Notes: a model not told the origin generated them from the letters alone. A DNA stretch of 64,000 nucleotides from Treponema sp. (GCA_024402695.1 JAKSTG010000008.1:1-64000), one strand, 5' to 3'; shown: positions 32,165 to 41,837, numbered from the stretch's first letter. Translations and numbers: made by a program.

Positions 32165-32785
32165 TTATAAATCCAGCAGGTCTTTTATGCCTTTGATTGT
32201 GTATTCAGCCTTATCCACAGTTTTTCCAAATCCGTAGGAAGCGTGAATAAAAGGGATTCCGGCTTCATGGGTTGCATCGGCGTCTCCCTGAGTGTCTCCG
32301 ATATAGGCAGGATTATTCAGACCGTTTCTTTCGATAATCAGTCTGATATTGCCGGCCTTAAGGATTTTTGCGTCACCAAAACAGGCGTGATCCATAAAAT
32401 AGGGACCAAAGCCTGTAACGCGAAGCATGGTTTCTATGTAACCGCTCTGGCAGTTGGAAACAATGTACATTTTGTATTTCTTGCTCAGGACTTCAAAAGT
32501 TTCTTTCATGTCAGGGTAGAGTTTCCCGCCGATTGAGCCTACTGCGGCTTCCTCTTTTTCATAGCAGAGTTCTTCGTATTTTCTGCGGACTTCATCACTT
32601 TCTTCAGGAAGGATTGCTTTGATGATTACATCCATTGGCTTTCCAAAAAGACCTTTCAGATCATCTGCAGTTACATGGGCATAAGAAAGTCCCATTTCAT
32701 CAAGAGCTTCGTTCCAGGCGGGAGCAACAACCGGAGTAGTATCCCAGATTGTTCCGTCTACATCAAAAATCAGTGAATCAAACAT
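32165..32785 (-). CDS. HAD-superfamily phosphatase (phosphoglycolate phosphatase/beta-phosphoglucomutase-like)
   Basis: 206 residues from MFDSLIFDVDGTIWDTTPVV; an in-frame ATG at 32827 would add 14 residues. The shorter start is favoured because motif I then sits at the N-terminus and a TGC-TATCTT -10-like box lies 7 nt upstream. HAD motifs: I FDVDGTIWD (nucleophile Asp), II IVSNCQSG, III Lys in FGDAKILKAGN, IV YIGDTQGDADATHEAG. The helical cap (LKGLFGKPMDVIIKAI) is of the phosphoglycolate phosphatase/PGM type. It probably acts on a small sugar phosphate made in the neighbouring glycan pathway. Confidence 0.85.
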   Translation of the reverse strand: MFDSLIFDVDGTIWDTTPVVAPAWNEALDEMGLSYAHVTADDLKGLFGKPMDVIIKAILPEESDEVRRKYEELCYEKEEAAVGSIGGKLYPDMKETFEVLSKKYKMYIVSNCQSGYIETMLRVTGFGPYFMDHACFGDAKILKAGNIRLIIERNGLNNPAYIGDTQGDADATHEAGIPFIHASYGFGKTVDKAEYTIKGIKDLLDL

Positions 32786-32890
32786 ATTAAAAAAGATAGC
32801 AGATTTTGTGATTTTTTTCAGTTCCATTTTCCGCTTTTGTCTTTTTAACGCCTATTAACAGTTAGCAAAAATATAAAATGGGAGATTTAT

Positions 32891-35800
32891 ATGAAAAAAA
32901 TTCTGACTGCTATTTTAGGAGCAGGTTTGATGATTTTGCCTTTGCCGGCAGATTCCTTTGCCATTATCGATAACGGTCATGGGGGAGTAAAAATTATTGA
33001 TACAACCGGTACCGATCCCCGAGGTCAGCCTGGAGGAAACCAGGACGGTGTAGGCGGTAACGGAGGTGGTGGCGAAGGACAGCAAGGCGGAACAGATACG
33101 GCCTCTTTGGAACAGGCAAAAGACGAAGCAACTGCAGAAATTGAAAACTTTCTTGAAGCAGCTTCTTCAGACGGAGAATCTGTGGCGGATGGTGGAGAAG
33201 CACTGGCAGCCGCAGAAGCCATTGCCGCAGAGGCGTCTTCATCCGACGGAGGCGAAGGAGGAGACGGTGGTGAAACTTTGAGTACAGCGGCCCTTGCAGC
33301 GGAAGGTGGCGAAAACGCCGATGCGGCCGGAGCGGAAACAGCGGCAGCATCGGCAGAGACTGCAGGAGACCCTGTCTCCATTGTCCGCGGTGAATACTTT
33401 CAGAAAGAAACTGACATTTCGCTAAAAAAAGATTTTTCCGTGCAAAGAATTTACCGCACAGGAAATCCTGTTACAGGAAGTTTTGGAAAAGGTTGGTCCG
33501 GAACTCTGGATCAGAGACTTTTATTCAACGGGAATCCTTCTTCCAAAAAGCTTCTGATAAAGGCAGAGAATGAACTTAATGAATTGTACGCCAGCCTGGA
33601 AACTTTAAATAATGAAATCAAGAAATACTATCTTGCTGCACCGACTTACAATTCCCTTTTAGGAACTTATTCCTTCAGCACCATAAACAATTTACTCACA
33701 GTAAGAATCCTGTCTGCCAAAGAAGGCATTGAAGAAGCCAACAAGGAAATTTCAAAAGCGGAACATTTGAAGAATAACCTTCGCGGAAATGATTATGTAC
33801 AGGACTGTAAGGATGCAAAGGCACACTACCAGGCAAAGTATGATGCACTGGTCCAGCTTAAAAATACTCTGCCAGGCATTCAGGAACTTCACACAAATCT
33901 CTGGAACAAGATAAAAAGTTACAGAAACAAAATCAGTTCCTTTACCAATCAGGATGGCCAGAACAATACTCTTCTGGAAAACTATTCTGAATCCCGCTTT
34001 GAAGGAACTCCCGAAGAATGGTATCGCACAGGGCGCGGAAATTTTACTTTCCTTGATGAATCAGGCTCCCCTGTCTGCTTTGTAAAAGAAAAAAATAATG
34101 TAGATGAAACAACAGTCTGGGTACCAAAGAAAACGGAACCGGGGGACTTTCTCCGTATAGAACCTAGTTCTGAAGGCTACGTTCTTTATAAAAGAAACGG
34201 TGACAGTCTTTTATTTTCCGAAAAAGGTTTCATTTTAAAAATCACTGATGTTAATTCCAATCAGATTATTATTTCCCGTGATGAAGAAAACAAAATTACG
34301 GAGGTTAAATCTTCCTTCGGAGAGACATACAAACTCGCCTATGAGGATTCTTTTATTTCTGGAATTGTAAATTGCCGTGATCCAACTGATAAAAAAAGTT
34401 TCACTTATGAAAACGGATTTCTGCATTCCGTAACAGATGAGGCCGGAGACACAACTGTAATGGTTTACGATGCTTCTGGAATCCTTGTGAATCTTCTTAA
34501 ACCAGACGGAAGTCGAATCACCTTTACACCCGGAGAAGAATTTTCTGACGGCAGAAAACTCATTACACAGACGACCGATGAAGAAGGTAACTCGGAACAT
34601 TTTGTATTTTCTCCTTCTGAAAGAACTACGCTTTATAAAAACACTGCAGGAGACTCTACCCTTTATACCTATGATGAAAATTTCAACACAACTTCAATAA
34701 CAGCTGCCAACGGAGACTCCGTAATTTATGATTACAATAAACTTAATCAGATAATCAGAGAAAACAGAAATGGTTTTGTTATTGAAAAGAAATATGATTC
34801 TGCAGGCAACCTGACTGAAGCTAGCTTCCCTGATGGAACCAAAGAAAGTTTCACCTACGACTCCTTTGGAAATTTCACATCCTTTACAGACAGGGACGGT
34901 TTCAGAATTACTTATGATAGAGATAAAAAAGGAAATCTGATTTCTGTAAAAGAAAATGACAAAATCACTTTATCACGCACAATTAATTCCCAGGGCTACC
35001 TTACCGAAGAAACTGTTCACGGTGCATCGGATGTTACGACCTATTACAAATACGATTCTTTCGGGAATCTGGAAGAAGAAAAACGGGGAAATGTATGTAC
35101 AAAATACTCATTTGATAATAGAAACAGACTTATTTGCATTCAAATCAACAATAAACCTTACGTTACAATTACATACAAAGGCAAATCAAGAATCGAAGAA
35201 TACATAAATCATCTGAGAATTGAAAGGACCTTCAACAACAGAAAAGATCTGGTCCGTGTGGAAGAAACTGACACAATCACAGGAGAGAAAAGAATCTCCG
35301 AATACACCTACGACAAAAGGCATCTTCCAATTAAAAAAACAGTTTCCGGAAACAAAGGCTCTTTTGTTCAGTGGGAAAAAGAATGGACAGCAGATTCAAA
35401 GCTCAAAAAATCAGTTGAATATAATGAAAACCAGACAGAGGCTTTTGTTACTGAATATAAATGGATTTCAGGAATTCTGACTTCGAAAACAATTTACAGA
35501 AAATCAGATCCGGAAAGAAAATCAACTGAAAACTACAAGTTAACCTTTTTGCAGAATAATATTCGTGAATTGGAATTTACCGATGCTGAAGGAATCAGGA
35601 CTTCCTGTACAATGGATTCAAAAGACAAGATTCTTTCTTATAAAGACGGCATGGGGCAGATCTTCAACAACAACTACACACCAGCCGGCCGCGCGGTTTC
35701 CTCAGAAACCAGTTTGGGTGGAATTACAGAATATCTTTACGATGAATATTTCAATCCTTCAGGCTTTCTTGAAAAACAGAATGATTCACTTCTAAAGAAA

Positions 35801-38752
35801 AATACTTACAAACTAAGTGCTTCAGGTGAACCGGTTCATTTTGAAAACGGACGTAACGAAAAAACAGAATATTTCTACAACGAGGAAGGCAAGCTCTGGA
35901 AAATCACTTCTGCTCACGGAAATATTTTTTATCACTATGATGCTTTTGGAAGAACAACAGAAATCATTTCTGGAGACACAGAATCCCTTTCTTCTGCAGA
36001 ACGATACACTCTATTTAACTACAATAATGACGGACGAAAGATTACCATCAATTATGGCGGAGCTACGGAAACTGTCTATGAACTGGACGCCTGGAACAGA
36101 CCGGTGAAAGTTACTGACGGAGAAGGGAATTCTTTTTCGGCGGTTTACAATCTTCAGGGAAGGATTTCTGAAGTCACAGATTCATACGGAAACAAAACTT
36201 TGAATGAATACGATGCCCAGAACAGGATCACAAAGATACGTTACTGTGACGGCGAAGAAGAAAGTTTTGAATATGACCTGAACGGCTACTGCATCTCAAA
36301 AAAAGATTCCGAAGGCATTTCCTGGTCAGGAACTTATGATTCCAAGGGGAATCTTCTTTCCGAAAAAGGTCGGCTTTGTCCCGAGAAAAAATATACTTAC
36401 GACAATAATGGAAACCTGATTTCTGTTTCATCTGGTGACTGGAAGGAAACTTATCAGTATAGCAACAAAGGAAAATCAGTTTCACTTAAAGATGCCAACG
36501 GCAATACAAGCACATTCGAACGAAATGCACTTGGCCGTGTAATACTTGAAAAAAACAGACTGAATAATTCACAATCCCTTGAATACGATCTGGAAGATTC
36601 TGTTTCAGGAAAAACTGATTTTTCTGGAAACCGGTTTATCTTTGAATACAGTCCTGGAAAAAATACAACCAAAATCAACGGAGAAATTGATTCAATCATA
36701 AAATCGAATTCTTCGGATGACTGTATTTCCGCTTCCAACAAAAGCAGTCATCTTCAATTCTCCTATGACAAACGTGGACAGCTCATTTCTTCTTTTGACG
36801 AAGAATCCTGTGAGACTCTGACCTACACCTACAACAGAGCCGGCCTTCGTACACGGCTTCAGGGAGCAGGACGAGACATCCGTTACACCTACGGGAAAAT
36901 GGGCGAAGTTCTTGAAGTCGAAGATGTAGCCACAGGCCTTTCAGTTTCCTTTACTTACGACAACAGACTGCGTGAAATAAAAAGACTTTACGGAAACGGA
37001 GTTTCCATTGAAAAAACTTATGACAGAATCGGGAGACTTACTTCGATCTGCCAGAAAGATTCGTTGGGAAACATCCAGATGGCGGAAGCTTACGGGTACA
37101 ATGAACAGGGACAGATTGAGACTTCAATGAATTTTGAGGGCAAGGTAACTGTTTATGAATATGACCGCCTGAACAGACTTATTAAAGTCTATTATCCTGA
37201 AGAAAATGATTCTGTTTCCGAAGGCCTTGAAAATTACTTTCTTACAAAAGACCAGATTGAAAGACTTTGTGATGCCGTAAAAACTTACCAGCCGTTCTTG
37301 AATCTATATCCTATGGGAGTCTATTCTGCAGAAACTTATACCTATGACAACAACGGAAACAGACTTTCAAAAACCTTCAAAGGGGTCCGCACTGATTATA
37401 TTTATGATGCAGAAAACCGTCTGACAGAAATTTGCATTAACGGAAATTCAGTTGTAAAATATCAACATGATAAAAATGGTAATCTGATTTCAGAAATTTC
37501 TTCTGACCTCCAGATTGATTATGAATATTCTGCTTCCAATCGCATGACTGGTTATGAACGAATGGAAAAAGGAAATTATTCATCCTGTCTCTACTTCTAC
37601 GATGCCTTTAACCGCAGAATACTTCAAACCCGTAACAATGAGGAATCTACAAAGACTTTGTATGATGGTCTTACCTTGGATGTTATAAAAGAAAGTCCCG
37701 TTTTCTTTAACGGGCTTTTTACAGATACATACAAAAACGAGTTCTATATGAGGGACAACGACAGCCCCCGGGGACGTTCTGCATCAGGCTACGACTCCGG
37801 CACATTCCAGTTTCAGGATTCTCTTCCACTCACCGTTTCGGGTAATGTCATGGGCAGACTTGAAAACTCAATGCCGGAATATTTCACTCCCGATATCCGA
37901 CACTCTGTAAAAAACTCAACAGGCATCTACGGCACCTTGGAAAAGGAATACACCTATGATGCTTTCGGCAATTCTCTTTCATCAGAAAAACCATACTACG
38001 GCTATTCCGGAAAACGTCTGAACTCCCAGACCGGCCTTTACGATTACGGCTTCCGCGACTACTCCCCTTCCACTGCCCGCTGGAACACTGTTGACCCAAT
38101 CCGCGACGGCCGCAACTGGTACTCCTTCGTCGCCAACGATCCTGTGAACTATGTTGATATGTGGGGGCTCTTTGCTTATTTAGGCAACAAACAGGTATCT
38201 CCTAAAAAGACCACAGTCTATGTTGTCAGAAATAATGATAAACTTGGTAACTCGTTTGATTCTACCCGTTACATTAGAAAAGAAGATTGTTTTGGAAATG
38301 TTAAATATACATACCAGGATGTCGTTGGCGCAAACTGTAGTCAATACAATTCTGAAAACAAAGATGGTTATACTCTTCCCGACGGAAAATATTATTTAAC
38401 AGGGAAAAATTTGTATGCTCAGGCAGACGGAACATATGATTCCAATTCTTATTATAATACACTTACCATTAAGACTAATGACCCAAATGTAGCTAAAGAT
38501 GTTGCGAACGAAATGAACACTGCACAAGATGTTCTTATGCATGCAAATCAACGAAAAAAAGATAAAGATGGACCATATAACAGCAATAAAGAACCTGGAA
38601 GTGCCGCATGTGTTATTTCAAAAGATGGTCAGGCAAGTCACGATAAAATGATGACAGAACTGATGGACGGTGTTCTTTATCCAGAATCTATTGAACTTCA
38701 AATTATTTCTCTTTCAAATCAAAACAAGAAAAAAGAGGCTAAATCCGAATAA
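32891..38752 (+). CDS. RHS-repeat surface protein with variable C-terminal tip (polymorphic toxin-like)
   Basis: 1953 residues with signal peptide MKKILTAILGAGLMILPLPA and GGGAGA site. Residues 45-160 are Gly/Ala/Glu low-complexity. A DUF6531-like start of the RHS shell follows (DPVSIVRGEYFQKETDISLK ... FGKGWSGTLDQRLLF), then a coiled-coil insertion (about 215-355) and dozens of YD repeats (YDSFGNF, YDAFGRTTE, YDAENRLTEI). The RHS core hallmark near 1700-1762 (YDYGFRDYSPSTARWNTVDP, ending NDPVNYVDMWGL) marks the usual cleavage site. The last 191 residues are a different, AT-rich module with a His (VLMHANQ) and a Cys (GSAACVISKDG). The encoded shell probably encloses and delivers this tip. Two exported proteins follow directly. 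Confidence 0.9.
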   Translation: MKKILTAILGAGLMILPLPADSFAIIDNGHGGVKIIDTTGTDPRGQPGGNQDGVGGNGGGGEGQQGGTDTASLEQAKDEATAEIENFLEAASSDGESVADGGEALAAAEAIAAEASSSDGGEGGDGGETLSTAALAAEGGENADAAGAETAAASAETAGDPVSIVRGEYFQKETDISLKKDFSVQRIYRTGNPVTGSFGKGWSGTLDQRLLFNGNPSSKKLLIKAENELNELYASLETLNNEIKKYYLAAPTYNSLLGTYSFSTINNLLTVRILSAKEGIEEANKEISKAEHLKNNLRGNDYVQDCKDAKAHYQAKYDALVQLKNTLPGIQELHTNLWNKIKSYRNKISSFTNQDGQNNTLLENYSESRFEGTPEEWYRTGRGNFTFLDESGSPVCFVKEKNNVDETTVWVPKKTEPGDFLRIEPSSEGYVLYKRNGDSLLFSEKGFILKITDVNSNQIIISRDEENKITEVKSSFGETYKLAYEDSFISGIVNCRDPTDKKSFTYENGFLHSVTDEAGDTTVMVYDASGILVNLLKPDGSRITFTPGEEFSDGRKLITQTTDEEGNSEHFVFSPSERTTLYKNTAGDSTLYTYDENFNTTSITAANGDSVIYDYNKLNQIIRENRNGFVIEKKYDSAGNLTEASFPDGTKESFTYDSFGNFTSFTDRDGFRITYDRDKKGNLISVKENDKITLSRTINSQGYLTEETVHGASDVTTYYKYDSFGNLEEEKRGNVCTKYSFDNRNRLICIQINNKPYVTITYKGKSRIEEYINHLRIERTFNNRKDLVRVEETDTITGEKRISEYTYDKRHLPIKKTVSGNKGSFVQWEKEWTADSKLKKSVEYNENQTEAFVTEYKWISGILTSKTIYRKSDPERKSTENYKLTFLQNNIRELEFTDAEGIRTSCTMDSKDKILSYKDGMGQIFNNNYTPAGRAVSSETSLGGITEYLYDEYFNPSGFLEKQNDSLLKKNTYKLSASGEPVHFENGRNEKTEYFYNEEGKLWKITSAHGNIFYHYDAFGRTTEIISGDTESLSSAERYTLFNYNNDGRKITINYGGATETVYELDAWNRPVKVTDGEGNSFSAVYNLQGRISEVTDSYGNKTLNEYDAQNRITKIRYCDGEEESFEYDLNGYCISKKDSEGISWSGTYDSKGNLLSEKGRLCPEKKYTYDNNGNLISVSSGDWKETYQYSNKGKSVSLKDANGNTSTFERNALGRVILEKNRLNNSQSLEYDLEDSVSGKTDFSGNRFIFEYSPGKNTTKINGEIDSIIKSNSSDDCISASNKSSHLQFSYDKRGQLISSFDEESCETLTYTYNRAGLRTRLQGAGRDIRYTYGKMGEVLEVEDVATGLSVSFTYDNRLREIKRLYGNGVSIEKTYDRIGRLTSICQKDSLGNIQMAEAYGYNEQGQIETSMNFEGKVTVYEYDRLNRLIKVYYPEENDSVSEGLENYFLTKDQIERLCDAVKTYQPFLNLYPMGVYSAETYTYDNNGNRLSKTFKGVRTDYIYDAENRLTEICINGNSVVKYQHDKNGNLISEISSDLQIDYEYSASNRMTGYERMEKGNYSSCLYFYDAFNRRILQTRNNEESTKTLYDGLTLDVIKESPVFFNGLFTDTYKNEFYMRDNDSPRGRSASGYDSGTFQFQDSLPLTVSGNVMGRLENSMPEYFTPDIRHSVKNSTGIYGTLEKEYTYDAFGNSLSSEKPYYGYSGKRLNSQTGLYDYGFRDYSPSTARWNTVDPIRDGRNWYSFVANDPVNYVDMWGLFAYLGNKQVSPKKTTVYVVRNNDKLGNSFDSTRYIRKEDCFGNVKYTYQDVVGANCSQYNSENKDGYTLPDGKYYLTGKNLYAQADGTYDSNSYYNTLTIKTNDPNVAKDVANEMNTAQDVLMHANQRKKDKDGPYNSNKEPGSAACVISKDGQASHDKMMTELMDGVLYPESIELQIISLSNQNKKKEAKSE

Positions 38753-39609
38753 TGAAAAAAACAATTTTACTATTTATCATCACTTTACTAACTGTAACCT
38801 TATACAGTCAAACCTTCTCCCTGATAAACCGTGGTTTCCCATTTAATCCATATTCTGGGATTGAAGACATGAATTTATTTGAAAACGGTGAGGTTGAAAT
38901 TAAATTCGAATCATTTATGAAAAGAGAAGATGTTCGTTTAAAGTATGAAATAAAAACAATCGAGCACATACCTTTCATTGTTTTTTCTGAACCACTTCCC
39001 AAAGAAATTTTCGAATTTGATGCAAAAGAACCAACAAACAATAAAATGTTATTTCTTGCCGGCCAGATGAAGAAAAATAAAAGACTCGAAATTTTTACTT
39101 TCATAAAAGGTTTTCCTTTTGACTACGGAAGTTTTACTGATATCATCCAGGGAGAAATAAGGCCAAGATTTTATGACTGTTCATCTTTCTTAAAAGAAAA
39201 GAACAAAGAATATCCTGTTGAGAATCTACAAGACGAAAGACCGGATACTCCATGGGTTGAAAATGCACCTGGATATGGCATTGGTGAAAATTTCAAAATG
39301 AATAATCTAGGACGGAAACCTTATCTTTTAATAATCAATGGTTATATTTCTTATGACAAACCATACCTCTATGAACAGAACGGAAGAATCAAAAAGCTTC
39401 GCATTTCAGGATTAAAATCAAAAAAATCTAAAATCGTTGATGTATTGGATACACCACACCCACAGACTGTGGATATCTCTTTTCTCGAAGATGAAGATGC
39501 CATGGTTACTATAGAAGAGGTGTACCCAGGGACAAAATACGAGGACACTTGTATTCATTTTATGCAGGCGATCACAGATGAAGTAATTCCGTATACAAGC
39601 TCATATTAG
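38752..39609 (+). CDS. Exported protein with NADase-type glycan-binding (discoidin-like) domain; candidate immunity/accessory protein
   Basis: 285 residues; ATG overlaps the RHS stop (TAATG). Signal peptide MKKTILLFIITLLTVTLYSQ. The first half (NPYSGIEDMNLFENGEVEIK) is unassigned. The second half fits the NADase-type glycan-binding discoidin pattern: DERPDTPWVENAPGYGIGEN, LLIINGYISYDKPYLYEQNG, RIKKLRISGLKSKKSK and MVTIEEVYPGTKYEDTCIHF. Such domains are common in Treponema exported proteins. The overlap with RHS suggests an immunity or presentation role outside the cytoplasm; AT-rich like the RHS tip. Confidence 0.6.
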   Translation: MKKTILLFIITLLTVTLYSQTFSLINRGFPFNPYSGIEDMNLFENGEVEIKFESFMKREDVRLKYEIKTIEHIPFIVFSEPLPKEIFEFDAKEPTNNKMLFLAGQMKKNKRLEIFTFIKGFPFDYGSFTDIIQGEIRPRFYDCSSFLKEKNKEYPVENLQDERPDTPWVENAPGYGIGENFKMNNLGRKPYLLIINGYISYDKPYLYEQNGRIKKLRISGLKSKKSKIVDVLDTPHPQTVDISFLEDEDAMVTIEEVYPGTKYEDTCIHFMQAITDEVIPYTSSY

Positions 39610-39657
39610 GTTTTAATTCATCAAACGATTTTAGCACGGTTCAAGGAGAGGGAACTA

Positions 39658-40353
39658 ATGCAAAAGGTAATTAGAATTTCTTTATTTCTAGTTTTGGGAT
39701 TAGTGTCGTTTTTAGGTTGCAGTAAAAAGCAAACTGAAAAACAACAAGAACTAATTCTTGAAAACGAAACAAAACCAGAGAATTCTGTTTTTGAGAAAAA
39801 GAAATATCCGAAAAAGAAAATTAATGTTTTCGACAAAGAAATCAACACTGTCAGTTTTTCGGAAAATGAATTCAAGATTTCTTTAGATCCGGAAAGAAGG
39901 CTGAAAATTAATAACCTTGCCCCGATCCTGGTAAATGACAAACCTATAGAAATCGAACTTTCTTTTTTGTGTGAACTTGTTACTGTTACAGAAATATCAA
40001 AAGAGGAATATTGGTTTAACTTCGAGTCATTGGACCGTGAAGATTTTAGAATTATAAATCCTAAGACTCTAGAAGTTACTGAACCATTTTTTGACATGAA
40101 GGACAGTGTAAACATTTTGAAAGTCGATTTCGAAAATTTGGTGCTATTCGGAACCAGCTGGAATTCTGACAAAGATTTTTCTGATGGCCAAGCAATCGAC
40201 TATTACCTATTTTCGACAAAGAAGAAATCAAGATTCAAAATCGAGACATTCATTGGCGAAGTTCCAGAAACTGATTTTGTCGATTTCCACACCATTCAGT
40301 TCAAGAAAAAATCTGGTGAAACCATCACCTTTGATTATGGAATGTGGATATAA
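39658..40353 (+). CDS. Small lipoprotein, candidate immunity protein
   Basis: 231 residues; lipobox LVSFLGC (Cys21) and a strong AAGGAG site. The mature protein is Lys/Glu-rich then beta-rich (FSENEFKISLDPERRLKINN, EIELSFLCELVTVTEISKEE) and ends in SGETITFDYGMWI. No family recognised. Position 48 bp after the preceding exported gene in the AT-rich block behind the RHS tip makes it a second candidate immunity protein. Antisense to it lies a long but unsupported frame. Confidence 0.55.
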   Translation: MQKVIRISLFLVLGLVSFLGCSKKQTEKQQELILENETKPENSVFEKKKYPKKKINVFDKEINTVSFSENEFKISLDPERRLKINNLAPILVNDKPIEIELSFLCELVTVTEISKEEYWFNFESLDREDFRIINPKTLEVTEPFFDMKDSVNILKVDFENLVLFGTSWNSDKDFSDGQAIDYYLFSTKKKSRFKIETFIGEVPETDFVDFHTIQFKKKSGETITFDYGMWI

Positions 40354-40360
40354 CTCCCCC

Positions 40361-40398
40361 CGCCGAATGTAGATAGAAAATCTAATCCACATTCGGCG
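40361..40398. terminator. Hairpin after the RHS cluster, terminator-like
   Basis: CGCCGAATGT (40361-40370) pairs with ACATTCGGCG (40389-40398); only CATTTTCC follows, so the U-tract is poor. AATGTGGAT at the end of the lipoprotein gene (40341-40349) can compete by pairing with ATCCACATT (40385-40393). Confidence 0.45.
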
Positions 40399-40420
40399 CA
40401 TTTTCCGATATACTAGAAGA

Positions 40421-41008
40421 ATGAATCGTAAAGTAATTATTCTTTTTGGACTTAAACATTCGGGTAAATCAACATTAGGCAAAGAACTGGCAAAAAAGCT
40501 TGGCTGGAACTTTGTTGATACAGACTACGAAATTGAAAGCGCAGAAGGTATGTCGGTAAGAGATCTTTACAACAATAAAGGTGCCGATGCATTTTTTCTT
40601 GCCGAAGAGGAAGCCTGCAAGCGTCTTGCTGCCCAGACCAGTTCAGAAAAAATAGTTATCTCTACAGGCGGCGGAATCTGTGACAATCCACCTGCCCTTC
40701 TGCAGCTGAAATCAGCGGGCAACTTTGTTTTCCTGAAAAATGACCTTATGGTTTCTGTGGGAAGAATTGTAAAAAAAATCGGTATTGATGAAAAAGGCGG
40801 ATTCGTTGGAATTCCGGCTTTTATCCGCAGCCAGAATCCTACATCCATTGAAGATATAAAAGAAAAGCTCTGCATTAAGTTCAAAGAACGTGCAGAGCTT
40901 TATGAAAAGATCAGTGACCTGACCGTAGAGATTCCAAATGCTTCGATTGAAGAAAATGCAAATCACCTTTACGAGGCGGTCACAAAAGGACTTCTTTCAG
41001 AAGACTAG
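40421..41008 (+). CDS. aroK: Shikimate kinase
   Basis: 195 residues. Walker A FGLKHSGKSTLGKELA at residues 8-23, substrate Asp in NFVDTDYEIESAEG, the shikimate-binding loop ISTGGGICDNP, and a lid with Arg (IPAFIRSQNPTSIED). Slightly longer than typical AroK (about 170). Converts shikimate to shikimate-3-phosphate in aromatic amino-acid synthesis. A TATACT -10 box at 40409-40414 lies 6 nt before the ATG and there is no Shine-Dalgarno, so the mRNA is probably leaderless. Its end overlaps slyD by 4 bp. Confidence 0.9.
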   Translation: MNRKVIILFGLKHSGKSTLGKELAKKLGWNFVDTDYEIESAEGMSVRDLYNNKGADAFFLAEEEACKRLAAQTSSEKIVISTGGGICDNPPALLQLKSAGNFVFLKNDLMVSVGRIVKKIGIDEKGGFVGIPAFIRSQNPTSIEDIKEKLCIKFKERAELYEKISDLTVEIPNASIEENANHLYEAVTKGLLSED

Positions 41009-41553
41009 TTACATCCGCCACAACCGCCGGATCCACATCCGCCTGAGCCGCAGCCACCACCAGAACAGCCGCCGCATCCGCCGCCACAGCCTGTTGGTGG
41101 GTTGAGTTCAGCTTCTGTTGCATCGCGAACTTCCATTACTTCAACATCAAAGTGAAGATTCTTTCCTGCAAGTTCGTGGTTTCCGTCCAGTTTTACTGTA
41201 TCTTTTGTAACATTCAGAACACGTACAACTCTTGGTCCCTGTGCTGTCTGTGCGTAAAAAGCCATTCCAACTTCAACTGATGAAGCATCAGTATCGAATT
41301 CTGACATAGGAACGTCGAAAATCAGAGAGTAGTCATAATCTCCGTAAGCTTCTGCAGGAGGAATTACACAGTTGAATTTATCTCCAGCTTTTTTTCCGTC
41401 CAGTTCTTTTTCAAGTCCAGAAATCAGTTCTCCGCGTCCAAAAACGAATCCGAGTGGTTCGCGTCCATCACTAAGTGAAGAATCTACAACGATACCATCA
41501 TCGTTTTTGAGTGTGTAGTTGATCTTCACAAATTTGTTTGCTTCGATTTTCAT
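41005..41553 (-). CDS. slyD: SlyD-type FKBP peptidyl-prolyl isomerase/metallochaperone
   Basis: 182 residues from MKIEANKFVKINYTLKNDDG, chosen because AGGAGA lies just upstream. FKBP part: DSSLSDGREPLGFVFGRGEL, ISGLEKELDGKKAGDKFNCV, PPAEAYGDYDY; the inserted-in-flap chaperone domain follows (SLIFDVPMSEFDTD to VTKDTVKLDGNHELAGKNLH). The C-terminus is an extreme Cys/Gly tail (CGGGCGGCSGGGCGSGGCGS) that would bind Ni or Zn, as in SlyD proteins that serve hydrogenase maturation in other bacteria. Operon with the NifU-like gene 14 bp upstream. Confidence 0.9.
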   Translation of the reverse strand: MKIEANKFVKINYTLKNDDGIVVDSSLSDGREPLGFVFGRGELISGLEKELDGKKAGDKFNCVIPPAEAYGDYDYSLIFDVPMSEFDTDASSVEVGMAFYAQTAQGPRVVRVLNVTKDTVKLDGNHELAGKNLHFDVEVMEVRDATEAELNPPTGCGGGCGGCSGGGCGSGGCGSGGCGGCN

Positions 41554-41567
41554 ATTCTCTCCTTTTA

Positions 41568-41837
41568 TTACCAACCCATCATGTCTTCAGGGTTCTGTGC
41601 ATTATCCTGAATTACTTCTGTTACTTCAGGGCAGGCATCTTTTAAATAACGTTCAATTCCCATTTTAAGGGTCATGAGAGCCATTGGACAACTTCCACAG
41701 GCTCCAACAAGATTAAGGTGAACTGCATTGTTTTCATCAATACAAACGAATTCCATATCACCACCATCAGCCTGAAGCTGAGGACGGAACATTTCAATAG
41801 CTTCAAGAACTGTTTCCTGAAGTTTTGCATCTGCCAT
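41568..41837 (-). CDS. NifU C-terminal-domain Fe-S scaffold protein
   Basis: 89 residues, the whole being one NifU_C domain: FRPQLQADGGDMEFVCIDEN, VHLNLVGACGSCPMALMTLK with the cluster-binding C-x2-C, and a final PEVTEVIQ. Such stand-alone Nfu proteins carry [4Fe-4S] clusters to apo-enzymes, here plausibly including the hydrogenase at the window's right end. AGAGG site before the ATG; followed by slyD. Confidence 0.92.
   Translation of the reverse strand: MADAKLQETVLEAIEMFRPQLQADGGDMEFVCIDENNAVHLNLVGACGSCPMALMTLKMGIERYLKDACPEVTEVIQDNAQNPEDMMGW

Noticed and set aside
32994-33381. Two 118-codon frames on the minus strand inside the RHS gene
   Set aside because: They are Pro/Leu/Arg- or Ala/Ser/Pro-rich mirror images of the Gly/Ala/Glu low-complexity region, with no ribosome site or family match.
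33540-33960. Coiled-coil stretch in the RHS protein as a separate gene fusion or frameshift
   Set aside because: The frame is continuous and the segment lies between normal RHS shell parts, so it is treated as an insertion in the shell.
39621-40172. 183-codon minus-strand frame under the candidate immunity lipoprotein
   Set aside because: The plus-strand gene has a strong ribosome site and lipobox, while the antisense frame has neither and resembles no protein.
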